A DNA stretch of 9,177 nucleotides. Origin: Bacteroidaceae bacterium. GTDB taxonomy: Bacteria; Bacteroidota; Bacteroidia; Bacteroidales; Bacteroidaceae. The notes under the pieces were generated by a model. It saw only the letters and a list, made by a program, of their open reading frames with translations. It was not told the DNA's origin and did not search any database. Location: contig JAEEOD010000022.1 in assembly GCA_016284115.1 (NCBI GenBank), positions 1 through 9,177 of the forward strand, read 5' to 3'. The number at the start of each line of letters is the position of its first letter. Positions within the stretch are counted from its first letter, which is position 1. Position numbers and translations under genes: made by a program. Shown piece after piece: positions 1-7,148 of this stretch.

Positions 1-101
1 CCCAGACGGCCTAATACCTGGTCTGTGGCATCTACGATAACCCACTCTTTGTTTACCGTAGTCTTGTTTGCAGAAATGGTCTTGTAACTTAAAGTATCCA
101 C
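1..101 (-). CDS. rplM: 50S ribosomal protein L13 (N-terminal part, runs off the left edge)
   Basis: Structural protein of the large ribosomal subunit; only the first 33 codons are inside the window. The minus strand reads VDTLSYKTISANK, then KEWVIVDATDQVLGRL. This is the L13 N-terminus, including the conserved EWVxxDAxxxxLGRL segment at residues 19-33. The start is a GTG codon at 101-99. I chose it because Bacteroidota L13 proteins begin MDTLSYKT, so GTG falls exactly on the family's initiator position and no in-frame ATG lies nearby. The gene has its own promoter and a structured leader immediately upstream, so it is probably transcribed separately from asnS. In most bacteria rpsI (S9) follows rplM; that would lie outside the window. 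Identity is near certain despite the truncation. Confidence 0.95.
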   Translation of the reverse strand, partial: MDTLSYKTISANKTTVNKEWVIVDATDQVLGRL

Positions 102-222
102 TCTAATTAATAATTTAAAATTGTTACTACTAAGATTTCATCATATAACCTTGTAGGTCTCGGCCAAAAGAATTCTACAAAGCGCTATGAATCAATCGCT
201 TTTTATTTCCTTGATAATAATC
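102..222 (-). promoter_or_regulatory. Structured 5' leader of rplM (candidate L13 autoregulatory leader)
   Basis: About 120 nt separate the predicted transcription start (near 222) from the GTG start of rplM. On the minus strand TTGTAG (180-175) and CTACAA (156-151) form a perfect 6-bp stem. It extends to 9 bp (183-175 with 156-148) using two G-U wobbles and encloses an 18-nt loop. A second small stem, AGCG (200-197) with CGCT (184-181), overlaps the base of the larger one, so the two could be mutually exclusive. A long AU-rich stretch then leads to the start codon. Ribosomal protein genes often carry leaders bound by their own product, and I recall that an L13 leader family has been proposed for Bacteroidia, but I cannot check this RNA against that model. 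The structure is seen; the regulatory role is inferred. Confidence 0.5.
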
Positions 223-228
223 GGCTTG

Positions 229-259
229 CAAAGGTACAGTTTTTCTAGCAATTAGCAAA
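229..259 (-). promoter_or_regulatory. Bacteroidota-type promoter for rplM
   Basis: On the minus strand TTTG (259-256) is followed by a 19-nt spacer and TACCTTTG (236-229). This matches the Bacteroidota primary-sigma consensus TTTG-N19/21-TAnnTTTG exactly. The predicted start is about 5-8 nt downstream, near 222-224. The upstream box sits inside the T-tract just after the asnS stop codon, so the promoter occupies the asnS-rplM gap. This is the best-formed promoter in the window. Confidence 0.8.
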
Positions 260-268
260 AAAAATCTG

Positions 269-1672
269 TTAAAAATCTGCATTGTGCGGTGTACGTGGAT
301 AAGGAATCACGTCGCGGATGTTAGCCATACCCGTCACAAACAGGATAAGTCTCTCAAATCCCAGACCGAAACCGCCATGAGGACAACTTCCATATCTGCG
401 GGTATCAAGATACCACCACATGTCTTTCATCGGTATGTCACGTCGCTTGATTTCATCCATCAGTTTGTCGTAGTTCTCCTCGCGGACACTACCACCAATG
501 ATTTCACCAATAGCAGGGAACAGTACGTCAGTACCCTGTACTGTCTTGCCATCCTCATTCTGCTTCATGTAGAATGCCTTGATTTCCTTTGGATAGTTGA
601 TCATGATAACAGGACGCTTGAAATGATGCTCAACTAAGTAGCGCTCATGCTCGGAAGCCAAGTCGGTACCCCATGAAACAGGGAACTCAAACTTATGTCC
701 GTTCTTCACTGCTTCTTCGAGAATACGAATACCCTCGGTATAAGGCAGACGAACAAATTCTTCCTTCAGCACACCTTGCAGACGCTCAATCAATGTCTTA
801 TCTATCATATTGTTGAGGAACTGCAAATCATCCATACAGTTATCCAAAGCCCACTTCACGCAATACTTGATAAAGTCCTCTTCCAAGTCCATCAAGTCGT
901 TCAGGTCGATGAAAGCCACCTCAGGCTCCACCATCCAGAACTCTGCCAAGTGACGAGGCGTATTGGAATTCTCTGCACGGAATGTAGGACCGAAAGTATA
1001 GATGGCACCCAATGCAGTAGCTGCCGTCTCCCCCTCCAGCTGACCACTCACGGTGAGTGAGGTCATCTTGCCGAAGAAGTCGTCATCATACTTAATCTTT
1101 CCTTCTTCATCCTTCTTAAGGTCATACAGGTTCTGTGTAGTTACTTGGAACATCTCACCAGCACCCTCGCAGTCGCTCGCCGTGATGATGGGTGAGTTGA
1201 AATAGAAGAAACCATGCTCATGGAAGTAGTTATGAATAGCCATCGCCATATTATGGCGGATGCGGAACACAGCACCAAATGTATTGGTACGCATACGCAG
1301 GTGAGCCACCTCACGCAAGAACTCCATCGAGTGTCCCTTCTTCTGCAAAGGATATGTATTGTCGGCAATACCGAGCACTTCTATCTCACGTGTCTGTATC
1401 TCTACAGCCTGACCAGAACCTACAGATTCTGTCAGAATACCGTTTACGCTCAGGCAAGCGCCTGTGGTAATATCTTTCAGCAGATTCTCATCGAAGTTGT
1501 CCAAATCAACGACAATCTGTACATTGTGAATGATAGAACCGTCGTTCAGTGCAATGAAGTTCACCTTCTTGCTACCTCTGCGGGTACGCACCCATCCTTT
1601 CACATTCACCAAAGCGCCAAAGTCGGTACGCTTCAGTATATCCACCACTTTTGTTCTACGTATATTTTCCAT
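269..1672 (-). CDS. asnS: Asparagine--tRNA ligase (AsnRS, class IIb)
   Basis: Cytoplasmic enzyme that activates asparagine with ATP and charges tRNA-Asn. The 467-residue product has the normal full length for bacterial AsnRS. Residues ~18-105 form the OB-fold anticodon-binding domain (start [19 protein letters not shown]), followed by a class II catalytic core. Motif 2 is [15 protein letters not shown] at 231-245, with the ATP-contacting R232 and E234. Motif 3 is [10 protein letters not shown] at 433-442, with its arginine R441. The NTPRH segment and the overall architecture fit AsnRS rather than AspRS. The ATG at 1672 starts at the expected [10 protein letters not shown]-terminus. The gene lies 26 bp downstream of the rluB-like gene on the same strand with no terminator or good promoter between them, so it is probably the last gene of a purB-rluB-asnS transcript. 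No strong hairpin follows the stop, only a T-tract. Confidence 0.97.
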   Translation of the reverse strand: MENIRRTKVVDILKRTDFGALVNVKGWVRTRRGSKKVNFIALNDGSIIHNVQIVVDLDNFDENLLKDITTGACLSVNGILTESVGSGQAVEIQTREIEVLGIADNTYPLQKKGHSMEFLREVAHLRMRTNTFGAVFRIRHNMAMAIHNYFHEHGFFYFNSPIITASDCEGAGEMFQVTTQNLYDLKKDEEGKIKYDDDFFGKMTSLTVSGQLEGETAATALGAIYTFGPTFRAENSNTPRHLAEFWMVEPEVAFIDLNDLMDLEEDFIKYCVKWALDNCMDDLQFLNNMIDKTLIERLQGVLKEEFVRLPYTEGIRILEEAVKNGHKFEFPVSWGTDLASEHERYLVEHHFKRPVIMINYPKEIKAFYMKQNEDGKTVQGTDVLFPAIGEIIGGSVREENYDKLMDEIKRRDIPMKDMWWYLDTRRYGSCPHGGFGLGFERLILFVTGMANIRDVIPYPRTPHNADF

Positions 1673-1698
1673 ATCGTTATTTACACCTTATTAATATA

Positions 1699-3054
1699 TT
1701 AAGCGAAAGAGCCCATGCGCAAGAAGTTCACCTCCTGCTGTGTCAGGAATCTCCAGTCACCACGTTTCAGGCCCTTCTTCGTCAGACCAGCGAAGAATAC
1801 ACGGTCAAGCTTCGTCACCTTATAACCCAGGTGCTCGAAGATACGACGCACGATGCGGTTCTTGCCAGAGTGAATTTCGATACCGATGTCGTTCTTCTTC
1901 GTCTCATCAGCATAAGCAATCTCGTCTGCGTGAATCTCACCATCCTCCAGTTCAATGCCTGCAACGATTTTATTCATATCATCCTGTGTTAAATCCTTAT
2001 CCAATTTAACTCGGTAAATTTTTTTCTTCTCATACTTAGGATGAGTCAGTTTAGAAGCCAGTTCACCATCGTTGGTAAGCAACAGCACACCAGTAGTGTT
2101 GCGGTCCAAACGGCCAACAGGATAAATACGCTCAGGACAAGCATTCTTAACGATATCCATCACGGTCTTACGAGCCTGAGGGTCATCAGTCGTAGTCACA
2201 CAATCCTTTGGCTTGTTCAGCAACACATAAACCTTACGTTCAATAGAAACGGGCTGTTCGTGGAATCTCACCTCATCGCCACGCTTGATTTTGCTACCCA
2301 GTTCCTTCACCACTTCACCGTTCACAGTCACGACACCTGCCTGGATATATTCATCAGCCTCGCGGCGAGAGCATATACCGGCATTAGCCAAGAACTTGTT
2401 CAAACGGATATCGTCATCTGGTGTATATATATCAGTATATTCAACTGGTCTATGATTATTGAGCTTCATATTGCCACCCTTGTGCTGCATAGGACGACCG
2501 CCTGGTCTGCCAAAGCGTCCGCCACCATTCTGGCGTGGACGGTAAGAACGCTGCTCGCCACCTTCATTGTTGTAACGAGGACGGAATGAATACTGCTCAC
2601 CATTTTCGTCATTGTTATAACGGGGACGATATGGACGCTCACCATTATTATATCCACCATTGCCTTGATTGAAGCGAGGACGGTAAGGACGTTCACCACC
2701 ATCATTGTTATAGCGTGGACGGTAAGAACGCTGCTCGCCACCATCGTTACTATTGAAACGAGGGCGGTAAGGACGTTCACCACCATCATTGCTGTTGAAA
2801 CGAGGGCGGTAAGGGCGTTGTTCGCCACCTTCATTACTGTTGAAACGAGGACGGTAAGGACGATCGCCTCCATTGTTGTAACCTCTCTGCGGACGATTGG
2901 TGTTGTCTGCATTTGGATTGAAACGTGGTCGGTAAGACCTGTCATTGGTAAAAACTCGTTGTGGTCTAGCTTCACGGTTGAATCCCTCAAATTGATTCCC
3001 TTCGGCATTGCCATTACTCTCGGCATTCTGCCATTTTTCGTCTTCTGTAATCAT
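1699..3054 (-). CDS. rluB: 23S rRNA pseudouridine synthase, RluB/RsuA family, with Arg-rich repeat N-terminus
   Basis: Predicted to isomerise a uridine in 23S rRNA to pseudouridine; E. coli RluB acts at U2605. The 451-residue protein has three parts. Residues 1-~195 are a low-complexity, probably disordered, basic region rich in Arg, Asn, Gly and Tyr, with nine YRPR/FRPR units. Residues ~216-262 are an S4 RNA-binding domain (IRLNKFLANAGICSRREADE, then VTVNGEVV). Residues ~273-445 are the catalytic domain, with YPVGRLDRNTTGVLLLTNDG at 311-330; D317 is the expected catalytic aspartate. The C-terminus has the RluB-like LKRGDWRFLTQQEV. E. coli RluB is shorter and lacks this N-terminal extension, although such extensions occur in Bacteroidota homologues. 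The ATG at 3054 gives MITEDEKWQ. The gene is 77 bp downstream of purB and 26 bp upstream of asnS. The RluB, RluE/F or RsuA choice rests on the C-terminus and length, so the symbol is less sure than the family. Confidence 0.9.
   Translation of the reverse strand: MITEDEKWQNAESNGNAEGNQFEGFNREARPQRVFTNDRSYRPRFNPNADNTNRPQRGYNNGGDRPYRPRFNSNEGGEQRPYRPRFNSNDGGERPYRPRFNSNDGGEQRSYRPRYNNDGGERPYRPRFNQGNGGYNNGERPYRPRYNNDENGEQYSFRPRYNNEGGEQRSYRPRQNGGGRFGRPGGRPMQHKGGNMKLNNHRPVEYTDIYTPDDDIRLNKFLANAGICSRREADEYIQAGVVTVNGEVVKELGSKIKRGDEVRFHEQPVSIERKVYVLLNKPKDCVTTTDDPQARKTVMDIVKNACPERIYPVGRLDRNTTGVLLLTNDGELASKLTHPKYEKKKIYRVKLDKDLTQDDMNKIVAGIELEDGEIHADEIAYADETKKNDIGIEIHSGKNRIVRRIFEHLGYKVTKLDRVFFAGLTKKGLKRGDWRFLTQQEVNFLRMGSFA
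2533..2934 (-). repeat. In-frame degenerate tandem repeats encoding YRPR(F/Y)N units
   Basis: This is an internal repeat tract of the pseudouridine synthase gene. Nine YRPR-type units begin at residues 41, 67, 82, 96, 111, 124, 142, 157 (FRPR) and 171, spaced 13-26 residues apart and mostly 13-15. The linkers are of the NSNDGGE or NNDGGE type. Several DNA copies are nearly identical, for example the blocks around 2747-2775 and 2795-2820, which share the plus-strand core GAAACGAGGGCGGTAAGG. Such a tract is prone to slippage or recombination, so repeat number may vary between strains. Confidence 0.85.
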
Positions 3055-3131
3055 TGTACAAATCTAAATAAAATTGTTTGTAATGCTGGCCTCACGGCCA
3101 AACGTTATCTCTCGAATTAATTTCTCTAATA
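3055..3131 (-). other. purB-rluB intergenic spacer with a small GC hairpin
   Basis: The 77-bp gap holds one clear inverted repeat, TGGCC (3087-3091) and GGCCA (3096-3100). In the minus-strand transcript it forms a 5-bp stem closed by a GTGA (GNRA-type) tetraloop. No U-run follows directly, so it does not look like an intrinsic terminator. It may be an mRNA processing or stability element, or chance. A TAGATTTG sequence (3066-3059) resembles a Bacteroidota -7 box, but it has no upstream partner at the right spacing and lies only 4 bp before the ATG. Confidence 0.4.
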
Positions 3132-4478
3132 TTAAATGCCTGTATAATTCATTGGCGTAATCGCGCGCAACTCTTCTTTCACATTTTCACTTACATTCAA
3201 ACCTTCAATAAAATCGTGTATGGACGCTTCAGTTATTGCTTCATTTGTACGAGTTAAGGCTTTCAGGGCTTCATACGGGTGTGGATAAGCCTCACGGCGT
3301 AATATGGTCTGAATAGCTTCAGCCACCACACTCCAGCAATTATTCAAGTCTTCATCTATCGCCTCACGGTTCAGAAGAAGTTTGCGTAATCCTTTCAATG
3401 TACTTTGTATAGCTATAAGACTGTGCCCCATCGGCACGCCAATATTTCTCAATACGGTAGAATCGGTAAGATCCCTTTGCAGACGAGACACCGGCAACTT
3501 CATTGCCAAATGCTGATAAATGGCATTGGCAATACCCACATTACCCTCTGAGTTCTCAAAGTCTATCGGATTTACCTTATGAGGCATGGCACTGGAGCCC
3601 ACTTCACCTGCCTTGATTTTCTGATGGAAATAACCCATAGAAATATACATCCAGCAGTCCCTATCCAGGTCCATAATGATGTTGTTGATGCGACTTAAAG
3701 CATCAAACAGGGCCGCCAGATTATCATAGTTGGATATCTGCGTGGTGAATTGCTCACGCTGCAAGCCCAACTTCTCTGCCACGAACTTGTTGCCAAAAGC
3801 TTTCCAGTCATAAGCAGGATAAGCCACATGGTGTGCATTGTAGTTGCCCGTAGCACCACCAAACTTGGCCGTAATCGGACAAGCCTTCAGCAACTCAAGC
3901 TGCTGTTGCAGACGATACACATAAACCTCAATTTCCTTACCCAAACGAGTGGGAGAAGCTGGCTGTCCATGTGTCTTTGCCAACATAGCGATATCTTTCC
4001 ACTCATTTGCATAAGCAGAAAGTTGGTCGATGAGTTCCTGCAAGGCAGGATAATACACCTCATTCAACGCATCCTTTATGGACAAGGGAACAGATGTATT
4101 GTTGATATCTTGTGAAGTCAATCCAAAATGGATGAATTCTTTATAGGCATCCAATCCACCAATCTTGTCGAACTGTTCTTTCAGGAAATACTCCACAGCC
4201 TTTACATCATGGTTAGTCACCGCCTCAATGTCCTTTATGCGAGCAGCATCAGTCTCGGTAAAGTTACGGTAGATGTCACGCAACACCTCAAACACGTGCT
4301 TGTCCACTCCCTTTAACTGCGGGAGCGGCAACTCGCAAAGTGTGATGAAGTATTCCACCTCCACCTGCACTCGATACTTAATCAATGCATATTCGGAGAA
4401 ATAAGCGGCAAGAGACTCTGTCTTTCCTCTGTAGCGCCCATCAATAGGCGAAATAGCTGTCAGTTTATCTAATTCCAT
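3132..4478 (-). CDS. purB: Adenylosuccinate lyase
   Basis: Cytoplasmic homotetrameric enzyme of the fumarase/aspartase superfamily. It acts twice in purine synthesis, cleaving SAICAR to AICAR and adenylosuccinate to AMP, each time releasing fumarate. The 448-residue protein resembles the ~456-residue E. coli-type PurB. Visible motifs, in order, are SPIDGRYRG near the N-terminus, TNHDVKAVEYFL, GLTSQDINNTS, AKTHGQPASPT with the likely acid H170, and the superfamily signature GSSAMPHKVNPIDFEN with S295/S296 on the catalytic loop. These positions match E. coli H171 and S295 almost exactly. The ATG at 4478 gives the family N-terminus MELDKLTAISPIDGRY. It is the first gene of the minus-strand cluster, with a -7 element about 35 bp upstream. 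No residue looks missing, and it should be functional. Confidence 0.97.
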   Translation of the reverse strand: MELDKLTAISPIDGRYRGKTESLAAYFSEYALIKYRVQVEVEYFITLCELPLPQLKGVDKHVFEVLRDIYRNFTETDAARIKDIEAVTNHDVKAVEYFLKEQFDKIGGLDAYKEFIHFGLTSQDINNTSVPLSIKDALNEVYYPALQELIDQLSAYANEWKDIAMLAKTHGQPASPTRLGKEIEVYVYRLQQQLELLKACPITAKFGGATGNYNAHHVAYPAYDWKAFGNKFVAEKLGLQREQFTTQISNYDNLAALFDALSRINNIIMDLDRDCWMYISMGYFHQKIKAGEVGSSAMPHKVNPIDFENSEGNVGIANAIYQHLAMKLPVSRLQRDLTDSTVLRNIGVPMGHSLIAIQSTLKGLRKLLLNREAIDEDLNNCWSVVAEAIQTILRREAYPHPYEALKALTRTNEAITEASIHDFIEGLNVSENVKEELRAITPMNYTGI

Positions 4479-4513
4479 GCAATAAATTATCCCTATGAAA
4501 ACAATTTAGGATG

Positions 4514-4521
4514 CAAAGATA
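4514..4521 (-). promoter_or_regulatory. -7 element of the purB promoter
   Basis: The minus strand reads TATCTTTG at 4521-4514, a full match to TAnnTTTG. Transcription would start near 4507, giving a 5' UTR of roughly 28 nt before the purB ATG. No TTTG box sits 19-21 nt upstream; that stretch is an A-rich tract. The call therefore rests on the -7 element, its position and the A/T-rich upstream DNA. Confidence 0.55.
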
Positions 4522-4544
4522 GTGTTTTTTATTTTATTTTTGTG

Positions 4545-4552
4545 TATTTTTG
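4545..4552 (+). promoter_or_regulatory. -7 element of the GH9-GH125 promoter
   Basis: The plus strand reads TATTTTTG at 4545-4552, matching TAnnTTTG, which puts the start near 4559 with a ~45-nt leader before the ATG at 4603. A canonical TTTG box at the right distance is missing, and the DNA upstream is a T-rich tract (4525-4550). That could mean a weak basal promoter or activator dependence, but no operator is recognisable. It lies back to back with the purB -7 element, 23 bp apart. Confidence 0.45.
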
Positions 4553-4602
4553 GCCTAAAATTAAATTACAGTTAATGAAATCAACCATTAAAATTGAAAA
4601 CT

Positions 4603-7134
4603 ATGAAATCAAAAGGTTTGTTTTTGACTGCGTGCATGCTATCATCCATCTCCGTTAGTATGTTTGCGCAACAGTTCCAGCTTAATTCTGCCGGTTATTT
4701 CAACAACCAGGGAGTTGACGTGATGGCATTTAACGACTTCTACCCAGAAGGACATCAGGGTGGAGTGAGTGTTTTAATGAATGGACACCGTGTGGCAACC
4801 AATGGCGACATCCGTATGGAGGCGACTCCAGGACAGTGGCAGCCCGTACCAAAGCAGCTGAGTCGGAAGGTGGAAGGCAACAAGATTGTCACCACTCTTT
4901 GCTTCCCAGACTCTGCCCGTCACCTCACAGGCTTCAACCCGATGGTGTATCCTGATTATGTATTCAATTATACCGTCACCACAGAGGCACAAGGAGGCAG
5001 CATCGTAGTGACAGTAGATCTCGATAAACCTGTGCCTGCAGAATTGCAGGGCAAGGTGGGCTTCAACTTGGAGTTCTTCCCTGGCTGGCTGTTTGGCAAG
5101 CCATGGGTAATGGACAACCAAAGTGGCATCTATCCACAACAGCCCAACTCTCCTTTGGCGTTTACGAAGCAGAATTTAGGCTTCGACGGTAATTTCCACG
5201 ATGGCAAGAAGCCGTTGGCAGACCCCAAGCGGTTGAATGGTACTACTGGCTACAGTCCGCTGATTGCCGACGACATCATCAGTGAGCCCTACGCAACAGG
5301 TAAGAAATTTACCTCTCGTCCTGACGATCCTTATAGCAAGCTCACCGTAGAATCTCTTACTGGCGACTTGAAACTTTATGACGGAAGAATGAACCACAAC
5401 AACGGATGGTTCGTTCTGCGTAGCGAAATCGCTCCAGGTGTCACCAAGGGAGCCGTGAAGTGGATCATTACCCCGAACGTTGTTCCTGGATGGCTTTATA
5501 CGCCAGTCATTCAGACCTCACAAGTGGGCTATCATCCTAATCAGCCCAAAGAAGCAATTATCGAAACCGACAGCAGGGACCAGGCACGCGCCGAGGCTCT
5601 GATCATCAAGGTAGATGCCGATGGCGAGAGAATAGCTAAGACTGTTAGTCCGTCAGAATGGGGCAAATTCTTGCGTTATAACTATCTGAAGGTAGATTTC
5701 AGCGATATTACTGAACCAGGCCTTTACCAAGTGAAGTATGGTACTTCTACTTCCTCTGTTTTCAGAATTGGCAAGGATGTTTATGACAGAGGTGTATGGC
5801 AGCCAGTAATTGAGTATTTCTTACCTGTTCAGATGTGCCACATGCGTGTGAACGAGAAATATCGCGTTTGGCATGACGCTTGCCACATGGACGATGCACA
5901 AATGGCTCCTGTAGGCAACCATATCGATGGTTATGACCAGCGCCCCGGACTGACAAAGTATCCGGAACGTGCGGTTGTTCCAGGTGTGAATGTGGGTGGT
6001 TGGCATGATGCCGGCGACTTCGACCTGCGTGTAGAGTCACAAGCTGGTGAATCTTACATCCTGACCATGGCTTACGAGGCTTTCCGCCCCGACATTGACG
6101 TAACAGCTATCGACCAAGTTAAGCATGTGACTGAAATCCATCAGCCTGACGGCAAGAACGATATCCTGCAACAGATTGAGAATGGTGCGTTGACGGTAGT
6201 GAACAGCTATATCTCGTTAGGCAGATTGTATCGTGGCATCATCTGCAACAGTTTGCGCCAATATGCGATGTTGGGCGATGCAGCGGCCATGACCGATGGT
6301 GTGCTGGGTAATGATGACGACCGTTGGATATTCACCGAAGACAATCCAGGCAGGGCGTTAAGCACCGCTGCTGAGTTAGCTGCCGTATCAAGGGTACTGA
6401 AGGGCTTCAACGATACACTGAGCGTGCACTGCTTGAACATTGCCACCGCCATCTATAACCAGACAGAAGCAAACGACCGACTGATGAGCAACAAACTGCA
6501 TGTAGCTGCAGAACTGTATCTGACTACACAGCAGCAGACTTACCTCGACTATATCCTGAACAACCAACAAGTGGTGATGCAGCAGATTGGTCGTACGGGC
6601 TGGTACATGGCTCGCGTGGCAAAGATCATCGAGACCATGAATGACAGGAAGGCAAAGCAGTTTACCACAGCATTCAAAGCTGCTTTGGCAACCCAGAAAG
6701 AAAACCTCGACAAACAGGCAGCAGAGACACCTTACGGTGTGCCATACCGCCCAAGCATCTGGGGTGCAGGCTGGGATATCCAGCGTTTTGGCTATGAATA
6801 TTACTTCCTTAATGCCGCTTATCCTGAGATTTTCCCGAAAGATATCATCTACAATGCGCTGAACTTCATCCTGGGTTGCCATCCTGGCTCTAACCAGGCT
6901 TCGTTTGCTTCAGGTGTAGGTGCCCAATCAGCTACAGTGGCATACGGTTTGAACCGTGCCGACTGGAGTTACATCCCTGGTGGTGTGGTATCAGGAACAG
7001 CCTTGATACGTCCCGACTTCCCAGAGTTGCTGACGTTCCCGTTCTTGTGGCAGCAGACAGAATATGTATTGGGTGGTGGTTCGTCTCATTACATGTTCTT
7101 GGCATTAGCCGCACAACAGATAAGTAATAAATAA
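4603..7134 (+). CDS. Secreted glycoside hydrolase family 9 protein with an extra N-terminal domain
   Basis: Predicted inverting beta-glycosidase or beta-glucanase; the exact substrate cannot be assigned. The 843-residue protein (from ATG 4603) has a signal peptide with likely cleavage after A22 (SMFA|QQF). Residues ~23-295 are a region I cannot assign, probably beta-rich. Residues ~300-392 form a cellulase N-terminal Ig-like domain (VIQTSQVGYHPNQPKEA to STSSVFRIG). Residues ~395-840 form the GH9 (alpha/alpha)6 barrel. GGWHDAGDF contains D469 and D472, the family's paired aspartates that supply the catalytic base. E820 in WQQTEYVLGGGSSHY is the expected acid. PGG at 792-794 is conserved, but the usual HHR-type segment reads AYGLNR (780-785), so this is not a typical endocellulase. 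I preferred ATG 4603 over the in-frame TTG at 4594 because it gives a normal signal peptide. GH125 follows after 14 bp, so the two probably form an operon. Family certain, activity open. Confidence 0.9.
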   Translation: MKSKGLFLTACMLSSISVSMFAQQFQLNSAGYFNNQGVDVMAFNDFYPEGHQGGVSVLMNGHRVATNGDIRMEATPGQWQPVPKQLSRKVEGNKIVTTLCFPDSARHLTGFNPMVYPDYVFNYTVTTEAQGGSIVVTVDLDKPVPAELQGKVGFNLEFFPGWLFGKPWVMDNQSGIYPQQPNSPLAFTKQNLGFDGNFHDGKKPLADPKRLNGTTGYSPLIADDIISEPYATGKKFTSRPDDPYSKLTVESLTGDLKLYDGRMNHNNGWFVLRSEIAPGVTKGAVKWIITPNVVPGWLYTPVIQTSQVGYHPNQPKEAIIETDSRDQARAEALIIKVDADGERIAKTVSPSEWGKFLRYNYLKVDFSDITEPGLYQVKYGTSTSSVFRIGKDVYDRGVWQPVIEYFLPVQMCHMRVNEKYRVWHDACHMDDAQMAPVGNHIDGYDQRPGLTKYPERAVVPGVNVGGWHDAGDFDLRVESQAGESYILTMAYEAFRPDIDVTAIDQVKHVTEIHQPDGKNDILQQIENGALTVVNSYISLGRLYRGIICNSLRQYAMLGDAAAMTDGVLGNDDDRWIFTEDNPGRALSTAAELAAVSRVLKGFNDTLSVHCLNIATAIYNQTEANDRLMSNKLHVAAELYLTTQQQTYLDYILNNQQVVMQQIGRTGWYMARVAKIIETMNDRKAKQFTTAFKAALATQKENLDKQAAETPYGVPYRPSIWGAGWDIQRFGYEYYFLNAAYPEIFPKDIIYNALNFILGCHPGSNQASFASGVGAQSATVAYGLNRADWSYIPGGVVSGTALIRPDFPELLTFPFLWQQTEYVLGGGSSHYMFLALAAQQISNK

Positions 7135-7148
7135 ACTAAAATCAAACT

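Noticed and set aside
257..268. T-tract after asnS as an intrinsic terminator
   Set aside because: No stable hairpin precedes it on the minus strand; the tract is better explained as the upstream part of the rplM promoter.
1691..1702. Perfect palindrome TTAATATATTAA between the rluB-like gene and asnS
   Set aside because: It is purely A/T and overlaps a stop codon; chance is a sufficient explanation and it would make a weak hairpin.
1214..1702. Open frame of 162 codons on the plus strand opposite asnS
   Set aside because: It is antisense to a strongly conserved synthetase and its translation has no recognisable features.
2466..3026. Long open frame of 186 codons inside the pseudouridine synthase gene, same strand
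   Set aside because: It is an out-of-frame reading of the repeat tract, low in complexity and without domain-like features; the real frame has clear S4 and catalytic domains.
3059..3066. TAGATTTG as a separate promoter for the rluB-like gene
   Set aside because: No upstream box at 19-21 nt and only 4 bp from the start codon; a leaderless start would be needed.
4594..4602. TTG codon in frame, giving a GH9 start three codons upstream
   Set aside because: ATG 4603 is a better initiator, leaves the A-rich leader intact and gives a normal signal peptide; nothing supports TTG.
4609..4638. Lipobox-like LTAC at residues 8-11 of the GH9 protein
   Set aside because: The cysteine at position 11 leaves too short a hydrophobic segment for a lipoprotein signal, and the hydrophobic run continues to a good type I site after A22.
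4575..4658. Short upstream ORF of 27 codons overlapping the GH9 start, beginning with the same ATGAAATCAA as the real gene
   Set aside because: The 10-bp repeat and short frame are expected in AT-rich DNA; there is no ribosome-binding signal or recognisable peptide.
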